Shown: piece by piece, positions 25,579 through 33,115 of the stretch | Layout: every line of letters starts with the position of its first letter | Position numbering within the stretch: position 1 is the first letter of the stretch | Assembly (NCBI GenBank): GCA_020851735.1 | Contig: JADZCD010000029.1 | Span: forward strand, 1 to 43,850 | Direction: 5' to 3' | DNA from: Phycisphaeraceae bacterium | GTDB taxonomy: Bacteria > Planctomycetota > Phycisphaerae > Phycisphaerales > Phycisphaeraceae | DNA length: 43,850 nt | Position numbers and translations under genes: made by a program | The notes under the pieces: model-generated | Told to the model about the DNA's origin: nothing | Databases searched by the model: none | What the model saw: the letters and a program-made list of their open reading frames with translations, nothing else

Positions 25579-27261
25579 TCAGGGAGATTCGTCGGCCAGG
25601 CGGACGACGCGGCGGTAATGATCCTGGAAAAAGCGCGTCCAGGCCAATTGATCTTCCAGTTGGAGGTTAGGGTCTTTCTTCCAACGCGCGCGCAGAGTGT
25701 CGACCAGGGCGGTGAAGGCAGCGATGGTTTCTTTCTGCCGCGGGTGATCCGCTTCGGCAAGCGTTTGGGGCCAGTGCTCGGCCAACCAGGGGTCGGGCCA
25801 GGCGATCGTCAGTTCCGGCGGCATGGCGTCAAAGAGCGCGAGCATCTGGGCGCGGCGGGGGTGATCGGGGTTGGCGTTGAGGGCTGCCCAGGCGGCCTGC
25901 AGGTCAGCGTGGACGTCGACGGCCATGGCTTTGGTGATGGGACTGACTAAGGAAAAAAAGCTTGGCATGCCCGGCGGGAACGGGCGGGCGATGTCGAAGG
26001 GATTGACCGGGTCGGTCCAGAGAGCCATTTCGGCGGGGGAATAGACGTCGCGGCGCGCGGGCAGACGGCGCAACTCGTAGCGCTGGGGCGAAAGGCCCCG
26101 TACCTGAGCTTGCGAGCCGGCGGGCGGCGTGGCGGGCGGCGCGGAACTTGGTGACGAGGAATCAGCGTCGAGCCGGCGCTGCCAGAGCGTCTGGCCGGGC
26201 TGGGATAGGAGCCAGGCGATGAATTCGGAGGCTAATTCAGAATGAGGGGCGCCGCGCAGGAGCGTGACGGGATCGGCGGTGATGGCGGTCATGAAGGGGG
26301 GATCGACGTAGCCGACGCGCTGGCCGTGGATGGCGCCGGCTTGATAGCGGCCATAGAAGTCGATGCACATGCCCGCGGCGGCTTGGCCGGCTGAGACTTC
26401 GGTCGGCACGCCCGAGGCGGAGGCGGTGAACGACCGGGCGTTGGCAAAGCTCCGCCGCAGCACAGCCCAGCCGGTCGGCCAACCTAAGCGGCGCAAAATG
26501 ACGTCGTAGGTGGTGGCGATGGAGCCTGAATGGGCTGGATCAGCCAGGACGACCCAGCCGGCCAGACGCGGGTCGGCCAGGTCCTGCCAGGTGGTCGGCT
26601 GGGGAATTCGCAGGCGAGCCAGGACGTCGCGGTTGTAGACGATGCCGAAGCTGGACAGGGCGGTGCCGATCCAGAGCTTTTGCGGGTGATATAAGCGTTC
26701 GCTGCCGATGGTGGCGGTGGGGAACACTTCTTCGAGCAGCCCCGGCGGAAGTGTCGGCGCCTGGGCGATGGGAATGGTCAGGGATTTGTCGGTCAGGCGA
26801 ATGCTAAGGCCGCGGGCCAACTGCTCGTGCTCAAAGTCGCCGCCGCCAAGAAACAGGTCATAGCCGCTGCCGCCTTGGGATTCCCCGGTGGCGGCAATCG
26901 GATCGCGGCCTTGAGCGATGGCGGCGCGGACCTGGGCTTCGAAGGAGGAGAGGACGCCCTTGCGCAGGTCGCTGGTACCGCCCCAGCTTCGCCAGTCGAT
27001 GGTGACTTGCGGCAGGCCTTGCGACTTGCGATAGCGGTTGAACCCGCGGGCTTGCTCGTAGCGGATCTGCTCATTGTTGGGCGTGACGATGATCAGAACC
27101 AAGCCGGATGGCGACACGGCTTCTTCGCCTACGCCGATGAAGCTGAGCACCACGGGCAGGCCAAGCACCACGGCGAAAAGCAGGGCCAGCACTGTTCCGG
27201 GCCAGCGGGAGCGGCCCGAAGGCTGGGGCGGTGGAGCAGGATGCCAAGGAGTGTCGGTCAT
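25579..27261 (-). CDS. Membrane-anchored extracellular solute-binding protein
   Basis: The protein has 560 residues. One N-terminal hydrophobic helix (LALLFAVVLGLPVVLSFIGV) acts as an uncleaved anchor or signal. Residues 50-370 resemble family 1 / Fe3+-type binding proteins: LVLIIVTPNNEQIRYEQARG, SSFGIVYNRDVLARLRIPQP, TWQDLADPRLAGWVVLADP and GMCIDFYGRYQAGA. Residues 390-560 are an extra C-terminal domain rich in Trp and Pro. No permease or ATPase gene is nearby, so its partner is unknown. Its ATG overlaps the glycerate kinase stop (ATGA), showing tight coupling. Confidence 0.78.
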   Translation of the reverse strand: MTDTPWHPAPPPQPSGRSRWPGTVLALLFAVVLGLPVVLSFIGVGEEAVSPSGLVLIIVTPNNEQIRYEQARGFNRYRKSQGLPQVTIDWRSWGGTSDLRKGVLSSFEAQVRAAIAQGRDPIAATGESQGGSGYDLFLGGGDFEHEQLARGLSIRLTDKSLTIPIAQAPTLPPGLLEEVFPTATIGSERLYHPQKLWIGTALSSFGIVYNRDVLARLRIPQPTTWQDLADPRLAGWVVLADPAHSGSIATTYDVILRRLGWPTGWAVLRRSFANARSFTASASGVPTEVSAGQAAAGMCIDFYGRYQAGAIHGQRVGYVDPPFMTAITADPVTLLRGAPHSELASEFIAWLLSQPGQTLWQRRLDADSSSPSSAPPATPPAGSQAQVRGLSPQRYELRRLPARRDVYSPAEMALWTDPVNPFDIARPFPPGMPSFFSLVSPITKAMAVDVHADLQAAWAALNANPDHPRRAQMLALFDAMPPELTIAWPDPWLAEHWPQTLAEADHPRQKETIAAFTALVDTLRARWKKDPNLQLEDQLAWTRFFQDHYRRVVRLADESP

Positions 27262-28586
27262 GGTTTTGCCAGGTTGTCCGGGCCAGGGAGTTTTAGCCCC
27301 TGGGCACAGAGATTCGCGGTGGCTTTTTCCAGTAATTCGCCGGCCCGCTCCATGGATTGGGCCAGCGGCAGGCCGGGGTTGATCGACGCAAAGGCGTACA
27401 GGCCGTGGCTGAGCAGGCTGTCGGCGCCTGGGCCGAGGGATCCGACTAGGGCGATGGTCTTTACGCCATGCCGACCGGCGGCTCGGGCCACGCCCAGACA
27501 GGCTTTGCCGCTGAGCGTCTGGCCGTCCAGGCGGCCTTCACCGGTCAAACATATATCGCAGCCCCGTACCCGAGCGTCAAAATCAACCACGTCCAACACC
27601 AGATCAATGCCGGGCTCCAAACGCGCACCTAGAAAGGCTACCGCTCCGCCACCCAATCCCCCCGCTGCCCCCGCCCCCGGAAGTACCCCCGCCCCCGGAA
27701 GGGACCGAGCCGGCCCCGCATTTCCATGCGGGGCTAACCTTGACGGTTCCCCCGCCCCCGGAAGTACCCCTGGAAGTGCCCCCGGAAGGTACCCCGGAAG
27801 TGCCCCTTGGGTATCGGTGAGGTCGAAACCCAGATCGCGGCGAATCACTTTCGCCAAGTGGGCCAGGCCGGCGTCCAATTGCTGGACCTGCGCGGGGGTG
27901 GCGCCCTTTTGCGGGGCGTAGACGCAGGCGGCTCCCTGCGGGCCAAAGAAGGGATTGGTTACGTCGCAGGCGACGGTCAGTTTGACGCTTTGCAGACGGG
28001 GATCGCGAGTTTGAAGGTCCACGCGGGCGATGGATTGAAGATCGCTGCCAGTTAGAGGTTTTTCCAGACGTCGGCCGGCCGAATCGTAAAAGGCGACGCC
28101 CAGGGCCTGGGCGCAGCCGATGCCGCCGTCGCAGGTGGCGCTGCCGCCGATGCCCAGAATGATGCGGGTGACCCCTTGCGCGAGGGCGGAGGCAATGATC
28201 TGGCCGGTGCCGAAGGTCGTCGTGCGGGTAGGATCACGCTGGCCGGGGGGGACCAAGGCCATGCCGCTGGCCTGGGCCATTTCAATCACCGCGATGCCGG
28301 CCCCACTGCTGGCAGCTTGATTTTGGGCCGACCGCCCGGATGGGCCCAGGGTTCCCCAGCGGGCCAGGACGGGCTTGCCTAATGGGCCGATGACTTTGGT
28401 CTGGTGGTATTGCCCGCCGGTGGCAAAGACCAAGGCTTCGACGGTGCCGTCGCCGCCATCGGCCACGGGGCAGAGGTCGATCCGGGCCTGGGGGTCGGCC
28501 AGTTTGACGCCGCGTCCCATAGCCTCGGCGGCGGCCACGGCGGAGAGGGATTCCTTAAAAGCATTGGGGGCGCAGAGAACTTTCAT
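27258..28586 (-). CDS. Glycerate kinase with repeat-derived insertion
   Basis: This enzyme phosphorylates D-glycerate to 2-phosphoglycerate (GarK/GlxK family). It has 442 residues against about 380 usually. Motifs are MKVLCAPNAFKESLSAVAAA, CPVADGGDGTVEAL, GIGGSATCDGGIGCAQALG and LTGEGRLDGQTLSGKACLG. Between residues 260 and 303, just before the conserved PGAGAAGGLGGG, lies an inserted segment (GALPGYLPGALPGVLPGAG, then LAPHGNAGPARSLPGAG). It is encoded by the micro-repeats and one 22-base palindrome. Catalytic motifs are intact, so the gene is probably functional. A -10 box lies 8 bases before the ATG. It heads an operon with the solute-binding protein and histidine phosphatase. Confidence 0.87.
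   Translation of the reverse strand: MKVLCAPNAFKESLSAVAAAEAMGRGVKLADPQARIDLCPVADGGDGTVEALVFATGGQYHQTKVIGPLGKPVLARWGTLGPSGRSAQNQAASSGAGIAVIEMAQASGMALVPPGQRDPTRTTTFGTGQIIASALAQGVTRIILGIGGSATCDGGIGCAQALGVAFYDSAGRRLEKPLTGSDLQSIARVDLQTRDPRLQSVKLTVACDVTNPFFGPQGAACVYAPQKGATPAQVQQLDAGLAHLAKVIRRDLGFDLTDTQGALPGYLPGALPGVLPGAGEPSRLAPHGNAGPARSLPGAGVLPGAGAAGGLGGGAVAFLGARLEPGIDLVLDVVDFDARVRGCDICLTGEGRLDGQTLSGKACLGVARAAGRHGVKTIALVGSLGPGADSLLSHGLYAFASINPGLPLAQSMERAGELLEKATANLCAQGLKLPGPDNLAKP
27668..27806. repeat. Micro-repeat cluster inside glycerate kinase
   Basis: The plus strand carries seven CCCC(C/T)GGAAG-type cores (near 27675, 27693, 27757, 27768, 27779, 27791 and partials), interrupted by the palindrome at 27713-27734. 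The three clearest are 11-12 bases apart. The minus strand reads them in frame as LPGA and LPG units. Confidence 0.85.
27713..27734. repeat. 22-base palindrome inside glycerate kinase coding region
   Basis: Arms GCCCCGCAT and ATGCGGGGC with loop TTCC are identical to the intergenic copy at 145-166 read on the other strand, including the preceding GAGCCG. It encodes APHGNAGPA on the minus strand without breaking the frame. Confidence 0.85.
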
Positions 28587-28594
28587 CCCGGCCC

Positions 28595-28600
28595 AGTGTA
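28595..28600 (-). promoter_or_regulatory. -10 box for glycerate kinase, near-leaderless
   Basis: TACACT on the minus strand ends 8 bases before the ATG at 28586, so the mRNA would start at or next to the ATG. No good -35 is seen (TTCGAT at 17 bases is weak). Confidence 0.45.
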
Positions 28601-28667
28601 GCTTGGCTCGTAAATGAATCGAATTCCGTTTACTCTAGTCGTACATTTCGTTTCGGGAGACTGACGG

Positions 28668-29174
28668 ATGACGGATAACCATCAACTCGAACCGACAGAG
28701 CTGGATCTTAGGATGATGCGGCGAGCCTTGGAATTGGCCAGGCAAGCGGCGGTCATGGACGAGGTGCCCGTGGGCGCGGTGGTGTACCAGGGGGAAAGAA
28801 TTCTGGGTGAGGGATTCAACCTGCGCGAGTCCAGTGCCGACCCGACGGCCCACGCGGAGATCCTGGCCATCCGGCAGGCGGCCAAGGCGCTCGGATCGTG
28901 GCGGCTGGCCAACTGCTCGCTGGCGGTGACGCTCGAGCCCTGCCCGATGTGCGCCGGGGCGATGCTCAATGCCCGCGTGCAGACGCTGGTGTACGGTTCG
29001 GACGACCCGAAGATGGGCTGCGTGCACACGCTCTATCAATTATGCCAGGACACGCGCTTTAACCACCGCCTGCAGGTGATTCGCAACGTCATGGCGCAGG
29101 AAGCGCGGGAGGCGTTGTCGGAATTCTTCCGCAAATTACGGCACAACGGGACGAATGGAAAGGTTAAGAGCTAG
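28668..29174 (+). CDS. tadA: tRNA adenosine(34) deaminase
   Basis: This enzyme deaminates A34 to inosine in tRNA-Arg. It has 168 residues. Zinc site and proton shuttle are HAE (His62, Glu64) and PCPMC (Cys92, Cys95). EVPVGAVV and ARVQTLVYGSDDPKMGCVHT are typical; the latter separates TadA from cytosine deaminases. GGGAGA lies 8 bases before the ATG. Its 3' end faces the RND gene, 24 bases away. Confidence 0.93.
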   Translation: MTDNHQLEPTELDLRMMRRALELARQAAVMDEVPVGAVVYQGERILGEGFNLRESSADPTAHAEILAIRQAAKALGSWRLANCSLAVTLEPCPMCAGAMLNARVQTLVYGSDDPKMGCVHTLYQLCQDTRFNHRLQVIRNVMAQEAREALSEFFRKLRHNGTNGKVKS

Positions 29175-29198
29175 CGGGGAAGGAACCGGGGCGGGCGT

Positions 29199-32084
29199 TC
29201 AGGGATCGGGGGGTTGAGGGGTGCGGGCGTGGCGGATCTCCAGCCAGGCGGGCACGACGATCCAGCAGGCCAGCATGGTCAGGAGAATGCCCGACGCCAT
29301 GACGAACCCGAGGCTGGCGATGCCGCGGTGCCGGGCGATCACCAGCGAACCGAAACCCACGACGGCGGTGAGGCTGGTGACGGTGATGCCCTTGCCGGTG
29401 CCGTGCGAGAGGCCCAGGGGGCGCGTGGTCGGAGCCTGGCGATAGCGGTGGATCATGTTGACCCCCGCGTCCACGCCGATGCCGAACATCAAGGGCAGCA
29501 CCATGATGTTGGCGGCGTTGATGCTCATGCCCACCAGCCACATCAGGCCGAAGGTCAGCGCGAAACCCACGCCCACGGGAGCCAAGGTCAACAGCGTGTC
29601 GTTGACTTGCTGGAAGTCGAGCAATACCAGCAGAAACACAAAGCCCAGAGCCAGCAGCCCGGCGATCTGATAGGAGGACTTGATCAGCTTGCCGGATTCG
29701 TAGATCTGCACCGACGCGCCGGTGGCCATGGGATTGACCGAATAAACGTCGGCCACAAAACGGGGTAACAGGCGCGGGTCCAAGGGGCTTTGGACGCCGT
29801 CCGGCAATTTAGGATAGATCTCCACCACCACTCGGCCGGCCGAGTCGGTGTAGGTTTGCCGCAGGGGCAAAGGCAGGTCGGCCATGGTCAAGGGCGACGT
29901 GTCCAGGGCGCTTTCGAGGCGCGCCATGATGACCTGGCGGGCGGCCAGGAGCTGGGCGTCCAATTTCGCCAGCCGGGTTTGCCGCTCTTCAGCAGGCAAC
30001 TGCGCCAAGGTGGCCAAGGTGGCCTTGAGGGCTTGACTAAGTTCATCTAACGCAGGCAGGAGTTCCTGGGGAATGATGCCCAGCGATCTGGTCAGGGCCA
30101 ATTGCGTGGCCATGGCCCCCAGACTCTCCTCAACCCCCGGAAGCCCCGCCCCCGGAAGTTCAGCGCCCGGAGGAGCAATCGTTTGGGGAAGCGTCGTTGG
30201 AGATTCAGGGGCGACAGCAAGCACGGACTGCAGCTGGGCATGCAGATTGGCTAAGCGATCCAAGCGATCGGCTTCGTCGGCGGGGAAGAGCAGGCCAATG
30301 CCGCCTAAGTCGCTGACGGTGGGCAGGGCGCGGAATCGCTGGGCCTGCTGGCGGGCTTCGTCCAGGTCTTGGTAGATGGCGGCGGCGTAATAAAGCGCAT
30401 TGCCGCCGTCGCGGGCGATGCGGTCCTGCCAGGTGAGGCTGGGGGCGTTCTTGGGCATTAACTCCATCAGGTTGGAGTCGAACCGCATCGCGCCCGAGAG
30501 CACCGGCAACAGGGCGACCACCGTCAGCACCAGGGCGGCGAGCAGAGTAATCCGGGGCCGACGACAGAACGGGACGATCCAGCGATCGTCGAAAAACTTG
30601 ATCACCCGCCGGTGCATGGGCTGAATGTCGCTGCCGGCGGGCTTGACGAGCCTAAGGAACGCGGGGTAGACGCTGAACATGGCCAGCAGGCAGAGCATGA
30701 TGCCGCCGGCGGCGATCAGGCCCATCTCGGCCACGCCGCGGAACTTGGTCAGCAGCGTGGTGCAGAACGCGGCCGCGGTGGTCAGCGCGCCGGTGATGAC
30801 GCCCGGCCCGACCGTCTGCACGGTGTCGCGCAGGGCAGGGAGAAAGCCGGCGACGCCTTCCGGATATTGATGGCGAACCATTTCAAAGCGCGAAGCGAGA
30901 TACGCGCCGTAGGCGATGCCCAGGCCCAGCAGGATGGAGGTGAACACCACGCTGATGACCTGCAGGTGCCCGACGGCGATGGTGGCAAAGCCGAAGGTCC
31001 AGATAATGCCGAAGCCTAAGGAACATAGGAGCACCAGAGGCAGGCGCCAGCTGTGGAACGCGGTGACCAGAATGATTCCGATCAGCACGCAGGCCACCAC
31101 GGCGGACTCGGCGCTGTCGCGCATCGCGGAATCGGTTTCGTCGCTTTCCAGGACGTCCACGCCGGTCAGGCCCGCGTCGATCCGCGGATAGCGCGGGAGC
31201 AGCTCGGCCAGCGTCTGGCGAATGCCGGCAATCGACCAGGCGGCGGCGTTGATTTCGTCTTTATCCCGCCAGGGACGAACGCGCATGAAGAGCAGGCGGC
31301 CGTTGTCGCTGCTTAAGTATTCCCAGGGGTCTTGCCCGGCCGCGGGGTCCAGGTATTTAGCCAGGGCGGGCGGCGCGTCGGGCGCGGCGGAAAGATCCGC
31401 GTTGATCGCCGCGATCAACTGGGCGAGCTGACGGATGGAGTCGGACCATTTAGCCAGGGGGGCGTTGCCGGTCTGCTGGGCACTGGAGTCCTTCATGCTC
31501 ACGGCCACGTTGCTTAAGAAGCCGGCCAGGGAACGACTGGCCAAAAGAGGCTTGGCTTCCTGGATGCCCTGGCTGATGCGATCGACGGAAATCGCAAAGG
31601 CGGCTGAGGACTGCAGGCGCACCGCCTTGGGGCTGGCGGTGCGGGTGTCAAAGCGGAAGAGGGCCTGGGTCACCAGGGGAATCGCCGGGCTGTCCTGACC
31701 TTCGCCGCGGGCGCGAGGCTTAAGCAACTGGGCGGCCAATTCCTCGGCCACTTGCTTGGCCAGCGCCAGCCGCTGGGGATATTCCGGCGCCTGGGGATAG
31801 GCCTGGGTGTCAATGACCACCACCAGATCGTCTTTGCCTAGAAAATGGTTCTGCCAATCCAGGAACCGCTGGTTCCAGGGCAGCTCGTCGGAAATCAGCT
31901 TGTTGCGGTCGGATTCAAACTGCAGAGGGCCCAGACGAATCGTGGACCCGATGTGGATGCCCTTGACGGCCAGCACGACGGACAACACCGCCATGGTCAC
32001 GGCCAGGAAAAGCACCCAGCGGGGGTGTCGGCTGACCCTTGTGGACCACCAACCCAACAATTGATTGCGGAGTTCTTCGTGCAT
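29199..32084 (-). CDS. RND/MMPL-family exporter
   Basis: This inner-membrane exporter has 961 residues from the ATG at 32084 (MHEELRNQLLGWWSTRVSRH). Two halves each have one helix, a large periplasmic domain and five helices. Helix 1 is VLFLAVTMAVLSVVLAVKGI, followed by FESDRNKLISDELPWNQRFL, which recalls HpnN-type hopanoid transporters; then IIGI-type segments ILVTAFHSWRLPLVLLCSLG and SILLGLGIAYGAYLASRFEM. The second half ends with MVLPLMFGIGVDAGVNMIHR and ITVTSLTAVVGFGSLVIARH. The substrate (lipid, hopanoid or other) is inferred only loosely. The second periplasmic domain contains a micro-repeat insertion (APPGAELPGAGLPGVEE). Confidence 0.85.
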   Translation of the reverse strand: MHEELRNQLLGWWSTRVSRHPRWVLFLAVTMAVLSVVLAVKGIHIGSTIRLGPLQFESDRNKLISDELPWNQRFLDWQNHFLGKDDLVVVIDTQAYPQAPEYPQRLALAKQVAEELAAQLLKPRARGEGQDSPAIPLVTQALFRFDTRTASPKAVRLQSSAAFAISVDRISQGIQEAKPLLASRSLAGFLSNVAVSMKDSSAQQTGNAPLAKWSDSIRQLAQLIAAINADLSAAPDAPPALAKYLDPAAGQDPWEYLSSDNGRLLFMRVRPWRDKDEINAAAWSIAGIRQTLAELLPRYPRIDAGLTGVDVLESDETDSAMRDSAESAVVACVLIGIILVTAFHSWRLPLVLLCSLGFGIIWTFGFATIAVGHLQVISVVFTSILLGLGIAYGAYLASRFEMVRHQYPEGVAGFLPALRDTVQTVGPGVITGALTTAAAFCTTLLTKFRGVAEMGLIAAGGIMLCLLAMFSVYPAFLRLVKPAGSDIQPMHRRVIKFFDDRWIVPFCRRPRITLLAALVLTVVALLPVLSGAMRFDSNLMELMPKNAPSLTWQDRIARDGGNALYYAAAIYQDLDEARQQAQRFRALPTVSDLGGIGLLFPADEADRLDRLANLHAQLQSVLAVAPESPTTLPQTIAPPGAELPGAGLPGVEESLGAMATQLALTRSLGIIPQELLPALDELSQALKATLATLAQLPAEERQTRLAKLDAQLLAARQVIMARLESALDTSPLTMADLPLPLRQTYTDSAGRVVVEIYPKLPDGVQSPLDPRLLPRFVADVYSVNPMATGASVQIYESGKLIKSSYQIAGLLALGFVFLLVLLDFQQVNDTLLTLAPVGVGFALTFGLMWLVGMSINAANIMVLPLMFGIGVDAGVNMIHRYRQAPTTRPLGLSHGTGKGITVTSLTAVVGFGSLVIARHRGIASLGFVMASGILLTMLACWIVVPAWLEIRHARTPQPPDP
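30133..30173. repeat. Micro-repeat cluster inside the RND exporter
   Basis: The plus strand has CCCCCGGAAG at 30134-30143, again at 30150-30158 and a CGCCCGGAGG partial. It is read in frame on the minus strand as PPGAELPGAGLPGV in a periplasmic loop. Confidence 0.75.
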
Positions 32085-32178
32085 GATCGTTTCGGGGGGA
32101 GAAGATGATAAACCCAAGCCCCACGTCAAGCAACGGCAGGGCAAAGGGCCGGCATCCGACGCCCAAGGGGCTGTTAAA

Positions 32179-32206
32179 TTGGCGAAAGCGGGGGAAGGAC
32201 TATACT
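32179..32206 (+). promoter_or_regulatory. Promoter for the hydroxypyruvate-isomerase-like gene
   Basis: TTGGCG (32179-32184) and TATACT (32201-32206) are spaced by 16 bases. The predicted leader is about 80 bases, with a good Shine-Dalgarno at its end. Confidence 0.6.
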
Positions 32207-32292
32207 GGCATCCTGTTACTGAAAATTGCCGGCATCCTCAATGGTCACCGTGACCTGCCGTGATGCTCTTTAAATTGAGGGAGGTTTTGTCC

Positions 32293-33087
32293 ATGCGTAT
32301 TAAGCAATCTTTTTGTTACCCCATGTTCCAACCCGCGGGGATGGGCATTAAGGACCTTTGCCAGGCGGCGGCGAAGATCGGGTATCAGGCGGTGGAAACG
32401 TGGGCCCGCGACGGCCAATACAACGGCGTGAGCTTTGCGGAACTCCTGGAAGCAGCCAAAAGCAGCGGGCTGGCGGTGGCCAGCATGTGCGGGCACCAGG
32501 CGCTGGACAACGGGCTTAACAAGCTGGAGAACCATGACCGCATCGAGGCGGAGTTAAGGGAATCGATCGATCTGGCGGTGAAGCATCGCATTGCGGGGCT
32601 GATCTGCTTTTCGGGCAATCGCAATCGCGGGCAGAGCGACTATGAAGGCCTGGTGGCGTGCGCCAAGATCCTCCGCCGGGTCGCGCCTTACGCGGAGAAG
32701 AAGGGCATTAACCTCAACGTGGAACTGCTTAATTCCAAAGTGGACCACCCCGGGTATCAGGCTGACCGGTCGGACTGGGGCGTGGCGCTGTGCGAGATGG
32801 TCAACAGCCCGCGGGTGAGGCTGCTGTTTGACATCTACCACATGCAGATCATGGAAGGCGACGTGATTCGGTCGATCCGCAAGGCGATCGGGTGGATCGG
32901 GCATTTCCATACGGCGGGCAATCCCGGGCGGAATGACATGGACGATACGCAGGAGATGAACTACCGGGGCATCAGCAAGGCCATCGCGGCGTTGCCTTAC
33001 GATCTGTACGTAGGCCACGAGCTAAAGCCCCTGGGCGACGCGGTGGAGAGCCTGCGGCAGTCGTTCCTGATGTGCGACGTGGGGTAG
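32293..33087 (+). CDS. Hydroxypyruvate isomerase-like TIM barrel
   Basis: The protein has 264 residues from the ATG at 32293, with GGGAGG 8 bases upstream. It closely follows the Hyi family: NVELLNSKVDHPGYQ (Glu144), LLFDIYHMQIMEGDVIRSIR (Asp180, His183), GHFHTAGNPGRNDMDDTQEM (His206) and VGHELKP (Glu243), giving the metal and two-Glu active site. Hyi interconverts hydroxypyruvate and tartronate semialdehyde, a step that feeds glycerate; the glycerate kinase at 27258-28586 is the next enzyme but one in that route. Related sugar epimerases share this fold, so the exact substrate remains open. Confidence 0.82.
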   Translation: MRIKQSFCYPMFQPAGMGIKDLCQAAAKIGYQAVETWARDGQYNGVSFAELLEAAKSSGLAVASMCGHQALDNGLNKLENHDRIEAELRESIDLAVKHRIAGLICFSGNRNRGQSDYEGLVACAKILRRVAPYAEKKGINLNVELLNSKVDHPGYQADRSDWGVALCEMVNSPRVRLLFDIYHMQIMEGDVIRSIRKAIGWIGHFHTAGNPGRNDMDDTQEMNYRGISKAIAALPYDLYVGHELKPLGDAVESLRQSFLMCDVG

Positions 33088-33115
33088 GTTCGGCCACGGG
33101 CAAGAAGACCAAAGG

